Shown one piece after another: positions 32,106 through 43,281 of a DNA stretch of 64,000 bases. The position numbers were made by a program, and so were the translations under genes. The stretch comes from Ashinkailepas kermadecensis. Lineage: Eukaryota > Arthropoda > Thecostraca > Neolepadidae. Location of the stretch: positions 1,592,001 to 1,656,000 of the forward strand of contig JAOTOM010005181.1 in NCBI GenBank assembly GCA_034440615.1, in the 5' to 3' direction. The notes beneath the pieces are model-generated. The model was given only the letters and a program-made list of their open reading frames with translations. It made no database searches and was not told where the DNA came from. Numbering within the stretch: the stretch's first letter is position 1; every line of letters begins with the position of its first letter.

Positions 32106-33140
32106 GTGTTAAGCCATCGGATCACAAGGCCACGCACACACCACAGTAATTTTCATCTCATGCATAATTCAAATCATTACGTTAAAGTGGAACCATTTAC
32201 ACGCCACGTTGATGTTGATTTTCTGCACACACTTCATGAGTAGGAGGGTCGGATTATTCGCTCCTCCACACTCCATCCCTCCTTAGAAGTGATGACGATT
32301 TTTTTTCGCATGGCCAAAACTAGGCCTCAAATATTAACGAGAACTGGAGAGCCAAGTCTGTGTATCTCAGCCTCCGTTCTGATAGGTATCTTGGAAATTT
32401 GGCAATCGATAGGCATTTTAGTAAGCTATGAGCTGGTGGGACGAAATTGCAACATTGTTTCGCATACGGCAACTTCGCATGCACAAATATTAAGTTGCGT
32501 CCGGAAGTTTTAGGGAGTCCGCTTGAATCAATCTGGCGTTGCGTCTGAGAACACCACCAACTTCCATCGTATTTCCCAGACTTGGTAATTGGCAGCGTTG
32601 TGAGGAGGCCTATATTGACAGCTCAACCCTCTCTCCAGTCAGACCCTCAAACCCCGTCCCGGGGGGGGGGAGAGGGGTGATAAAGACCTCCACCTTGACT
32701 GCCAAACTAAACCGTGTACGAACGTGAACCGGGTATCATTGGAAAGCTTTTTGCCAGGTATGGCCAAAAAATGACCTCATTTATGTTTTAAAATAGTTTC
32801 CAGACTCAAAATGGCGGTTTATCAGACCAAAATTGCTTCAAAAACATATTATATCGCTATTTCTGGTAAAGATACACGGTTAAAACGCGCGCCGTTTGAG
32901 AGTTAGTTGCACAGCAAATATTACACAGGTAGTCACATTGGTCCATCATGGGTAAAAATTGGAGATAACCTTAGGTCACTGACCTGGCCTCAAACACAAG
33001 TCCAAGTCATACGTGCTGTAAGCACAACCAAATTGTGCTCATGTGGTAAGCTTCTTAAAAATATAAAACATTGTTACAAAATAATGACCCAAGATGACCT
33101 TGACATTGACAATGATTCGTAGTTTTGGTTCCATTCGGTA
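32106..33140. other. intergenic, no gene seen
   Basis: Contains scattered AGGTCA/TGACCT words (32768-33110) but no supported gene. Confidence 0.4.
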
Positions 33141-33147
33141 ATTTAAG

Positions 33148-35618
33148 TTGTACATCCAAGTTCGATACTATTTAGGGAATGAAAACTCGAAAGAACTTGC
33201 ACTTCTGTGTTCAATAAATAAAAAAAATAAACTTTATGCAAAATATATTAGGAATATAATTTTATTGAATGAAAATAAATACAAAATGTATAGGAACATG
33301 CTTTGCGATGTGCTTAGGGATGCAAAACGATTATATTACAAGAGGGCATTCCAGGACAGCAAAGGTGATGCCAAAAAAAACATGGAAGTATTTGAATGAA
33401 ATTATAAACAAGAATGAATTGCAAACAGTTCCCCCAAGGTGCTTTGTTGATAACTCTGGGGCTAACTGTGTAAATGAACAAATACCTGATAAATTCAATA
33501 CTTTTTTTTTCAACGATAGGTAGTGAATTGTAAAAAAATATACCTGCAGCACACAATAGCCCATTATATTACCTTACACAGCCTACTCATGCCAGCATTA
33601 ACAATATTCCTTCTGTTAATGAAGCTCAAATTGAAGAAATTGTTAAGTCTTTGAACCCTGTGGGTGGAGGTATGGATAAAATTAGCACAAAAATTTTGCT
33701 TGGAACATATAGAAGTATTTTGCAACATCTAACATATTTCTTCAATCTTTGTCTGAGCACTGCAATATTCCCTGATGCATTAAAATCTGCAGTTATAATT
33801 CCTGTATCTAAATCAGGGGAAAATAATAAATTTACTAATTATAGGCCAATCTCTTTGCTACCAATATTTTCGAAGGTGCCGGAAAGATTAATACACATTA
33901 GTGTATCATCATTTCTAAATAAAAATAATATCATACAGCCACTGCAGTTTGGTTTCAGAAAAAAACATAGCACATACATGCCAATTGCTCTGATGCATAA
34001 TGAAGTAACTAAAGCCCTTGTAAATAATAAATTAGTTTGTACCCTGTATCTGGATTTGAAAAAGGCATTTGACACTGTCAGCATCAGCATTTTGTTACAA
34101 AAGATTTACTTTATTGGCATTAGGGGAAATATATATAAACTGTTAAACTCGTACCTATTAAATAGATCTCAAAGAACCAAGATACATGACATCCTCTCCC
34201 AACCATTAAATATCACAATAGGTGTTCCTCAGGGTTCGATTCTTGGACCTCTGCTATTTCTTCTGTACATTAATGATCTTTGCAATGTTTCCAATTTACC
34301 TAGCTTTTACCTCTTTGCAGACGATACAGCCATAACTATTACAGCTAATGATCATTTTGAGTTACAAACTAAAGTAGATGAGGTAATACCCAAAATAATT
34401 GCATGGTTTCATACCAACAGATTATCTATTAATGCTGATAAGACTGGATATCAAATTTTTTCCAGGAAACCATGTGATGACCTTCATGTAAAAATAAATA
34501 GTTCTAATATTACAAGGCATAGCTGCATAAAATATTTAGGTGTATTAATCGATGAAGACATGACATGGAAAAGCCATATCAATGCCATTTCTTCAAAAAT
34601 TAGCAGAAATATTGGTATTATAGGCAAATCTAGGTACTTTCTATCAACTTGTGAATTGCTTCTTCTGTATAATTATCTAATACTGCCATATCTAAATTAC
34701 TGTGCTGTTGTCTGGGGAAGTACTTACCAGTCTAAGCTTGACAAGATTATTAAGTTGCAGAAGCGTGTTATTAGGATTGTTGACAAGAAACCTTACTTAT
34801 ACCATACAAATGAATTGTTTATCAAGCATAGAGTTCTTAAGTTTCTGGACATAATTGATGAACAATGCATTTACATCATGCTAGGTTTTCTAAATCACTC
34901 ATTACCAGCACCTCTTTCTGATATGTTTCAACTTCATCAAGAAGGTGGCCTCAGAGTTAGATAACACTTTCAAATACCCTTTTCTGATATCAATTACAGA
35001 ATGTTTTCATAACCCTTTATTGCACCAAAAGCCTGGAATAAAATAATCTGCTCTCACTTCCATAGGATTGAAGATGTACCTAGAAGTAAAATCATTTTGA
35101 AAAAACACATCAGGCAATACATTACTAGAAAATATGAACTTGTCCAATGAATGTAGGTGATAAGGTTGTGCTATGCATGGTGATCTTGTTGTCTTATTCG
35201 ATATTTTCGTTAAGTATCATGTTTTCTTTCTTTCTTCTTTCTTCATACTTCGTTTGTTCTTTCTCCTTTCTCCTTAGTGTAATAATAGTTTGGAAGATGT
35301 ACGTGCAAGATTAGGGATTTTATATTATTTCCCCATTAACACCTATAGCAGTTTTTTTCTGGAGCCCTCGAAGACGTTACTAGCATTGCTAATTGTCTGA
35401 GAGGGCTTCAGGAACATCTTTTACTAATATCTGGTGGCAGGATCTGTCCAGCAAGAAACAGGAGCGGGGAGTGGTGTGACCTAACTTGACTTGCTTACCA
35501 TGACCTACTTCTCATCCCTGGAATTTAACGTAATTAGGTCGCACGGGTATGGAAGGGCACTCCTGCCTACCTATTAATAGGTAGGGGAATTTTAAATTTA
35601 AAAAAAAAAAAAAAAAAA
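33148..35618 (+). mobile_element. CR1/L2/Jockey-group LINE, 5'-truncated
   Basis: A LINE on the plus strand without its endonuclease, entering in the linker before RT (LYAKYIRNIILLNENKYKMYR, 33208 on) and continuing through a full RT domain. After the RT frame ends at 34964, the normal C-terminal residues continue in another frame to about 35150. A 3' untranslated stretch then runs to an A-run at 35600-35618 that may be its tail. At least three frame changes show it is dead. Its base composition is clearly more AT-rich than the other LINEs here. Confidence 0.8.
33651..34964 (+). CDS. LINE reverse transcriptase (partial ORF2)
   Basis: The RT domain of the plus-strand LINE. Motifs in order: NPVGGGMDKIS, NYRPISLLPIFSK, QFGFRKKHST, LDLKKAFDTV with the first catalytic aspartate, GVPQGSILGPLLFLLYINDL, FADDTA with the catalytic aspartate pair (near 34315-34330), INADKTGYQIF and KYLGVLIDEDMTW. 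This matches the CR1/L2/Jockey broad group. The frame is open upstream through PAAHNSPLYYLTQP (about 33537), and the true ORF start is missing. It ends GGLRVR followed by a stop created by a frameshift. It is not expected to be functional, as the endonuclease is lost. Confidence 0.85.
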   Translation: MNPVGGGMDKISTKILLGTYRSILQHLTYFFNLCLSTAIFPDALKSAVIIPVSKSGENNKFTNYRPISLLPIFSKVPERLIHISVSSFLNKNNIIQPLQFGFRKKHSTYMPIALMHNEVTKALVNNKLVCTLYLDLKKAFDTVSISILLQKIYFIGIRGNIYKLLNSYLLNRSQRTKIHDILSQPLNITIGVPQGSILGPLLFLLYINDLCNVSNLPSFYLFADDTAITITANDHFELQTKVDEVIPKIIAWFHTNRLSINADKTGYQIFSRKPCDDLHVKINSSNITRHSCIKYLGVLIDEDMTWKSHINAISSKISRNIGIIGKSRYFLSTCELLLLYNYLILPYLNYCAVVWGSTYQSKLDKIIKLQKRVIRIVDKKPYLYHTNELFIKHRVLKFLDIIDEQCIYIMLGFLNHSLPAPLSDMFQLHQEGGLRVR

Positions 35619-36582
35619 GCCTAAAGAGTGACTACAGAAGTTTTGTCCACTTAGCGCGCTGTATATTGACTTGACCTCAGATCACTCGACGGAGGTCAGT
35701 CAAATAGGAAAAGTAACTTCTCACATGTTTGCATGCATACCAAGGGAAAAATCCGGTTAGAAGAGAATGCATATTACTAAAATAGGAAAATTGGTCTCAA
35801 ATTGGACATGACCTTAGGTTACTGCCATGATCTCAACCAGAAATCCTTGATATACGTTTCCTAGGCACTGCCTACTGGTACTCACGTACCAAGTTTCATT
35901 TCAATGTCTTTTCGTTCATACCGCATCTATAGATGCGGTATCGATTCTGAAACACTTTTGGAGGTTGTCCTTTTTTACCTGAGCTAGGTCAATGACCTTA
36001 CATGACCCGAGGTTGAAGGTTCGACATCAGACGCAAAAGGTTATGCAGATAAATGTACTGGACATTTCGCGGCGCTGCTCGCCGTCGTTTTTCCTTTGTC
36101 GCGGAAACACCTTCGGGTGTTGGGGGAGGGGGAGCGTAAAAACACACTCCGAGACGATACGGGTTAAGATTAGGCAGCGCGGCAATACAGTCAATTCCAG
36201 GTAAGTCACTGATGCATACCCAGCTATGCTGACGGGTCGCGGCGAACCGTGACAGCAGTTTGCCACCTCTGGAGCTCGTTGTTCCCTCGTTCACGGCTCG
36301 TCAGTGGCTCATTTGTGTGCGAGAGCTCATAATGATGGGGGCGCGAAATAACAATGGTGCTCAGCGCGCAAGGCGCGTTCAAAAACAACTCCTGACCTGG
36401 CTGCAATAACAGAAAACAGTCTCCAAACACACGAGTTTTTACCACGTAAATTGTTACCCAAACCTTGCCAACTAGAAAACACAAACAAAGGGTGTCTAAA
36501 CAAACAGCCGACCGAGCCGGAGTGGAGCCGATTGATGGGGCGGACGGCCGCCAGTCCGCCGCCGGCCTTTCCCCTGACGGCA
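35619..36582. other. intergenic; contains a 24-bp perfect palindrome
   Basis: No gene is supported. ATACCGCATCTA and its reverse complement form a perfect 24-bp palindrome at 35918-35941. AGGTCA/TGACCT words recur between 35480 and 36020. Confidence 0.45.
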
Positions 36583-37828
36583 GCACCTCCATCGGCACAC
36601 CAAGGTACTGTGGCACTGTCACCAGAGGACACACCTGAGCACCACCATCGGCACACCAAGGTACTGTGGCACTATCGCCAGAGGACACACCTGAGCACCA
36701 CCATCGGCACACCAAGGTACTGCGGCATCGTCGCCAGAGGACACACCTGAGCACCACCATCGGCACACCAAGGTACTGCGGCACTATCGCCAGAGGACAC
36801 ACCTGAGCACCTCCATCGGCACACCAAGGTACTGCGGCACTATCGCCAGAGGACACACCTGAGCACCACCATCGGCACACCAAGGTACTGCGGCACTGTC
36901 ACCAGAGGACACACCTAAGCACCACCATCGGCACACCAAGGTACTGCGGCACTATCGCCAGAGGACACACCTGAGCACCACCATCGGCACACCAAGGTAC
37001 TGCGGCACTGTCACCAGAGGACACACCTGAGCACCTCCATCGGCACACCAAGGTACTGCGGCACTGTCACCAGAGGACACACCTGAGCACCACCATCGGC
37101 ACACCAAGGTACTGCGGCACTGTCACCAGAGGACACACCTGAGCACCACCATCGGCACACCAAGGTACTGCGGCACTGTCACCAGAGGACACACCTGAGC
37201 ACCACCATCGGCACACCAAGGTACTGCGGCACTATCGCCAGAGGACACACCTGAGCACCACCATCGGCACACCAAGGTACTGCGGCACTATCGCCAGAGG
37301 ACACACCTGAGCACCACCATCGGCACACCAAGGTACTGCGGCACTGTCACCAGAGGACACACCTGAGCACCTCCATCGGCACACCAAGGTACTGCGGCAC
37401 TATCGCCAGAGGACACACCTGAGCACCTCCATCGGCACACCAAGGTACTGCGGCACTATCGCCAGAGGACACACCTGAGCACCACCATCGGCACACCAAG
37501 GTACTGCGGCACTGTCACCAGAGGACACACCTGAGCACCACCATCGGCACACCAAGGTACTGCGGCACTGTCACCAGAGGACACACCTGAGCACCTCCAT
37601 CGGCACACCAAGGTACTGTGGCACTGTCGCCAGAGGACACACCTGAGCACCACCATCGGCACACCAAGGTACTGCGGCACTGTCGCCAGAGGACACACCT
37701 GAGCACCACCATCGGCACACCAGGGCACTGCAGCACTGTCACCAGAGGACACACCTGAGCACCACCATCGGCACACCAAGGTACTGCGGCACTGTCGCCA
37801 GAGGACACACCTGAGCACCTCCATCGGC
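36583..37828. repeat. 56-bp tandem array, about 22 copies
   Basis: The unit includes CACCATCGGCACACCAAGGT and ACTGCGGCACTGTCACCAGA, with a few alternating variants (TATCGCC for TGTCACC, CTCC for CACC). Since 56 is not a multiple of three, each minus-strand frame cycles through all three phases, yet long minus frames remain open (up to 231 codons). That reflects the unit's composition, not a gene. Confidence 0.96.
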
Positions 37829-38299
37829 CTGCTGGTGGAATAGTGGGCCACCGTCGGCACCCCACTGGTAGAGCACCGTGCTGGTGCCGGAACAGGGCAA
37901 CACCTCAGCCATCGTGCCACTGGAACACCGGTATATTGGTGGAGCGCCTCCGAATGCACCGCCCGACGAGAGAAGGGGAGCCCACCTGTATCGGTGCAAC
38001 GTGAAGGTATGAACCGAACCCTGGTGCGCGCAGTGCCTGATGTCCGCTTGGATACGGCGGTATGAATAAGCATAGGCTCTGTTCCTTTAACATGACTGAT
38101 GCTGTAGTGGCCATTCAGGAAATGCAATATTGAGCCCATGGTGATGTACATGTTGAAGGTATATATTGTGGTTACTTTCAGTATTGCTGTTTAGTGCATG
38201 CGCGCAATACAGAACATGAACATAGATTATATGCAATTATCCGCAGGATCATGAAATAAAATTCCAATCATTGTCTGATTATTTGGTTTTGCTCGCACC
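37829..38299. other. intergenic, no gene seen
   Basis: Flank between the 56-bp array and the truncated array element; nothing is supported. Confidence 0.4.
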
Positions 38300-40370
38300 C
38301 AGTGGCGACTTGCGTCATGGGGAGAGCAAACAGATTTTGAGAAGGCCCACCTACCCTCATTTAAAAAAGTCTCCTGATTTCGGGTCTTATTTTTCGAAGG
38401 GACACATTTTTAAAAGTTAAAATAATTCCTGAGCAACATAATTTTCCTGTGAAGGGGGTCCAGTCTATCACCATCGCTTCTAAGTTACCGAATTTCAACG
38501 CCCTCCATGTTCAATGTTTATTCTGATATCCCTGGATCAGTCGACTCTTGCTCTTGAAATTACACCGGTAGAAGTTACTCTAAAGCAAGGTAAGATTCTA
38601 CGTCATGCAGTTCAGTTCATACTGCCCCGTCGCCACCACGCCAACGTTTGTGGTGCACGTAAACACCCACCATTCGCATCGGCACATTCGCTGCACTTCG
38701 TGCGAATCTGCAACTTCTGCTAGGCCTCCTACGATTTGCCATTTGCTACCACATAATAGTCCTGTGCCATATTTGACGTCATGCAGTGCTTCGAATAGGG
38801 ATTCGCTTTGAAATTCGATGAATTCAATTTCATGATTATCTTTCTTCTTCTCATATTTTCTCGTGGCGATATCCTGTTGAGTTTTGATGCACCTTAACTC
38901 TTTGCTTAAATGTGCTCTCAGATTGGTTACTTAACCGAGGCGTTGGTTCGATGTTCTAGGACTCCAGCGCATTTTTGTGAAGAACCCGGCACGTTTTTGG
39001 ATCCCGGCAGCTTGTATGGCTTGGCTGCTTTTTGGTGGACCCAAGGTGTTTTTCAGGGACCCGCGCGTCTTTACTGGTTTTGGATGTCTCCTCTTGTGTC
39101 CTACCCTCCTCCATATTCAATGGCCCTCCTCTCCCGTCTCGGAGGGCCTCCTCTTACATCCTGGGGCTCCTTTAGCATGGCATGGGGCTTCCTCTCATGC
39201 TTCAGGGGCATTCTCTGCCAAATTAGGGGCCTTCTGCCACGCCTCGTGGGTCTCCTTTGTCCTGGCAAATCCTTACCCGTCTTGAGGGGATCTTCAATTT
39301 TGGAAACCTCACCTTCTCCCATACCTGCTACCAACTCACATCTTAAGGGCCTCCTCCTCATTTCCTGGGAACTCCTTCCGGTCTTCGGGTCCTCATTCGG
39401 CCCTGGAGACCGCCTACTCCGTCTTGAGGGACTCCTCTCGAGTCCAGCAGGGGCCTCCTTTTCTCTTCTAGAGGAATTCTTTTTCAAATTAGGGGCCTCC
39501 TCTCACGTCTTGTGGGCCTCCTGCTCTGTGTTTTGATTCGATCTTTGCCCATTTTAAGGGTGGCCTCTTATCTCCTGGTGTACTCCTCTTCTCTCCCAGG
39601 TGCTTCATCTTCCAAATTACAAGCAACCTTTTCTATCTCAGTTGCCTTGTCATCTCCTGGGGACCTTGTCACCGTCTTGGAGCCTTCTTTCTCGCCTGGG
39701 AGCCATCCCTCTTATCTAATGGTCTTTCTCTCCTGTTTTAGGGGCCTCCTCGTTCATCATGGGGTCTCAATTCCAATCCTGTGTCGTCCTCTTCCGAATT
39801 AGGTGCCTCCTGCCACGTTTCTGGATAATCCTTTTCTATCTTGGTGGAACCTTATCCATTTTGGGGCTTGCTTTTGCGTCTCCGAAACCCCATCTCATAT
39901 CCACTGGCTTTCTCATCCGTATTAGGGCCTCCTCTCATTTTCTGGGGCCTCCCTTCCCGTATTGGGGCCTCCTTTGCAATCATGGGGGCCTCCGTGCCAA
40001 TTGTTGACACTCTCTTGATTTCTGGGGCCTCCTATCCTCTCGTAGGTGACTCCTTTTTCAAATGAGGAGCCTCCTCTCACGTCTTAGAGGCCTCCTCACC
40101 TGTGTTTGGAGCCTCATTATCCTCTTAGCAGGGTGCTCTTGCATCATAGTCCCAAATTTTATCTCCTAGGGTCCTCCTCTTCCAAAATATGGGCCTCATC
40201 TGGCTGGTCTCAGTGGTCTTCTCATTCCTGAGGAGACCTTCTTCTTGGGGCTCCCTCTTGCGTCCGGAGAAATATCTCCTATCATTCCTTATTTTCTATT
40301 GTAAGGGCCTCCTCTTCCATCTTGGGAGCCTCGTTTTCCAAATTAAAGATATCCTGTCACCCATCGGTAA
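38300..40370 (+). mobile_element. Second copy of the array-bearing hAT-like family, right end missing
   Basis: The start, CAGTGGCGACTTGCG, aligns with 24182, and the next several hundred bases align with 24190-24960. Module 1 is reduced here to about 100 bp (38960-39070) against about 1.5 kb in the other copy. Module 2 (39070-40360) aligns unit by unit with 26540-27860. Similarity breaks near 40370, without a terminus. Shared order with different module lengths indicates expansion or contraction within the family. Confidence 0.7.
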
Positions 40371-40379
40371 AGTATGGCC

Positions 40380-41510
40380 TTGTCTTTAATAATGGCCGTT
40401 CAGAATATTATTATCTCCGGGAAATTATCCACTCCTTTTTTCAAAAAGAGGAATACAGTTTGGTAATGACTGCCATCTCCTTGCTATTTGCCCATAATCA
40501 TGGGGACATGGGCCACGACCATGAAAAGTACAAATAGGAGTTTTTGATGACAGAAACAAAACGAATTATTCTCTCCAACTTGGAATGCTACCCAATTTTC
40601 CTCTCCAAATCCAAGATTCAGATGCAAAGAAAATTGTTCTCTACTAGGTACCTACCTGTAATGGCACATAGTTTTCGTCTCCAATTTCTGAATTCCAAAA
40701 CATAAATCCAACCCTGATCATAACTGACGTGACAACTTGCAGGCAACCTTAGTGCAGTGGGAGGCTGTGTGCAGTCATAGTGCATTGTTGCAGAAGCTTC
40801 AGGCAAGACTGAATGTCTTTCTACTAACGAACATCATGTCTGCAAGATATGGCAATCTTGACAGTGTTTTGTTCATATGGAAACAAAAATAGTATGACAA
40901 CTTGTGCATTTTTTGGTGCTGATTTTTATCTTGGGTGCTGGTGGCATTACAGATATCCCAGGTATATAATGTTCTTTGTTTCGGTATTTTTATGTACACT
41001 ATTTATCAGTCTCGCATATCTGGTTCGCCATTTTGCCACACAATTCTGCAGCTTGGAGAATCCTTATCATGCAAAATGTTTTTTTCTTCCAATATGAGTC
41101 TTTTTATTTTAAGAATTTCACACCGTCACTTTTATGGGTTTGATTTTTGCATCATAATATTTTCCACCAGCAGAACATCTTACATTGACGAAGTGTTATA
41201 AATTGATTGACACCAATGCAAAATATGACCTATGACACCTTGTCATTGATGTTGGTGCTATAGTATCCGGGAATCCAATTTATATTGGTATTTTTCTATT
41301 TTCATGGAGCCATTGGATTTTGAGAACATGCTTCAATGTCATGCTTATCAGCGTAATTAAGATGATGTGACCACTGACTTCCATCAGAAATGCTTATTAT
41401 TCAGTTGGTAAACAAATTAATGCAATTAAGATAACTTTCAATGACGTAGGTAACATATAATGAAGAAATAGTGTAAGACTTCATTTTGTTTAACTCTCGA
41501 CTTACCTAAC
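40380..41510. other. intergenic, no gene seen
   Basis: AT-rich, with no supported gene. Confidence 0.4.
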
Positions 41511-41513
41511 CTG

Positions 41514-41763
41514 CAGGGGCGGTCAGCCCATGTAAGGCACTAGGGCAGTGCCTCACCTGAGTAGAGCTGGGAAGTATTTTTGTATGATATTTTCGTACAA
41601 ATGATGCTTTCATCCACTGGAAAATAGGAAGGTTGAAAAACTAGAAACAAATATGCATTGGTGACTCGTAATTATAGCGAAGTTGAAGTTCACATTTATA
41701 TCATGGCTTCAAAACAGCTCTATCACCGGTCCGCAAAGGCATGCCTCTGGCAAATATCGCCTT
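41514..41763 (+). mobile_element. hAT element fragment (5' end)
   Basis: Begins CAGGGGCGGTCAGCCC and aligns with the first 250 bp of the hAT element at 50496. It ends where the TTAA element at 41768 was inserted; sequence beyond that insertion does not resume the hAT element, so the rest is lost. Confidence 0.8.
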
Positions 41764-41767
41764 TTAA

Positions 41768-42693
41768 CACGCGCCCTGGAGGGCCTCTGAGAATTACGCG
41801 CACTGGAGGGGGGGGCGGATACCGCGCCCCCTAAGATCTGGGCTCCTAGTAAAGCTGGAGGAACGAAATTCGTAGGGTGGATGGGCACGGTAGTGAACTC
41901 TATTGTGTGCAATTTTTGTGCCTTAGGTCAATATCTTCAAGGTCAAATGAGGTCAGATTGGCAAAATTTTCCGGTTTTGCGTGGCTTGGCTTGTCATTGT
42001 TATGGATCGCTGTGATTGTGTTTAAATGCTCAAAAATGGGCATCAATGATGTTTTGGACATTACTAATGATGCATTGCAGATGCTAAACCCAACATTTGA
42101 CCTCAGGTCACCTATATAGCACCACTTTATCAGGTCAGTTACCTGTTCCAGTTACCGGAACCGGCCGCCCGCCCGACTGCTCCGTCGGGCAGCTCGGATC
42201 AATCGGCTTTGTGAAGAAGGGAGTAAAGTACATGAATAAAGTATGGAAACGCAATGACAAACAGTACAAATGACAACCAGTAGTGCATTTATGGCAACAT
42301 TCCAGTTGATCAAGTTTGGTTCCATTAACCTGTCATGAACTTGACCTGACTTGACCTTGGTGACCTAACATGACCTTGAAACTATACAGCATATCAATAT
42401 GCATCAAACAAGTCGCTAGTGTTGCCCAGAACACTTCCCTTTTGTCAGTATACTTGAAGCGCATCAGCGCCGATTCTTTTGGTCTGGCGCTATAACATTT
42501 TTTTACTTTAGCGGCCCCTAACTTGACAAATTTTAGGCCGATTTCCATTTTTCTTGCTTCTTTAAACGACGCGTCGTTCATTTCTAAGCAGGTAAACCGA
42601 AAATCGCGTATATCAACTGGTGAAATCTGCAGTTATTTGCGAAAAACCGGAGGGGTGGGCGGATTTCGCCCCCCCCCCCCTCCAGTGCGCGTG
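41768..42693. mobile_element. TTAA-flanked TIR element (copy E3), uninterrupted
   Basis: A 926-bp element between TTAA at 41764-41767 and TTAA at 42694-42697. Termini are CACGCGCCCTGGAGGG and, inverted, CACGCGCACTGGAGGGGG. The left end carries a second terminus-like motif, ACGCGCACTGGAGGGG, about 30 bp in. G-run/C-run hairpins occur at both ends (around 41812-41832 and 42655-42682). AGGTCA-AATG-AGGTCA (DR4) lies near 41940, with inverted DR3/DR4 pairs near 42330-42365. There is no transposase. This is the cleanest reference copy for the family. Confidence 0.85.
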
Positions 42694-42699
42694 TTAAGG

Positions 42700-43280
42700 C
42701 AAATTAAGCACGCTAGTGAAGAAAGAACCCGCAGGTCTCCCATACCACCTCCCCAGCCCGTCGGTCACCAGGCAGCGGACAGCCAGAAAAATCGGGGAAA
42801 ACCCAGGCCAAGATCCGTGATTAGGATCCACGGAACCGACTTGGGAGTCACTCGGAGTTCGGGATGATGCCGCCGTAGCATACTGATGCGGCCGTCGCGA
42901 GATGCCCGCTGTCCCTGCTCAGCCAGTTACGCGTCAGGAGATGGCGGGACGGGCACCCCCGGAGTTATCCAGAGAGAACGCGCTCAAGGGTCAAAGGCCA
43001 AAGGAAAAACTCGCAGTGTGGCGTAGCAAGTTACGGTAAGGCGGTGGGTCTATTAAATTACCACTGAAAGCCATTCTTGTGCTTGTAATAAATAAATATC
43101 AGGGGAAACTCAGGATGCACGCATCATGCTTACACCTCCGAGGTAGGTGCTAAATCCTACCGCGGGAGCGCCCACTTAGTGCAGGCACCTAGAGTGAAAA
43201 CCCCGGACAATATTGGAGTGTAGACGAATAATTGACTACGGTGGCGGGAGCCCGTTTTCCTTCCAAGTCCTACTGAATTT
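42700..43280. other. GC-rich stretch, probably LINE 3' untranslated sequence
   Basis: No reading frame of note. It lies directly downstream (minus-strand sense) of the RNase H end of the LINE at 43282-45225 and may be its 3' UTR. Confidence 0.4.
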
Positions 43281-43281
43281 C

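Noticed and set aside
33651..34964. A second R2-type element
   Set aside because: No zinc finger or restriction-like endonuclease, and the RT motifs fit the CR1/L2/Jockey group.
36583..37828. CRISPR array
   Set aside because: Units are contiguous tandem repeats with no unique spacers, in an animal genome.
36224..38151. Trp/Cys-rich minus-strand frames up to 231 codons
   Set aside because: They are translations of the 56-bp minisatellite, which passes through all frames because 56 is not a multiple of three.
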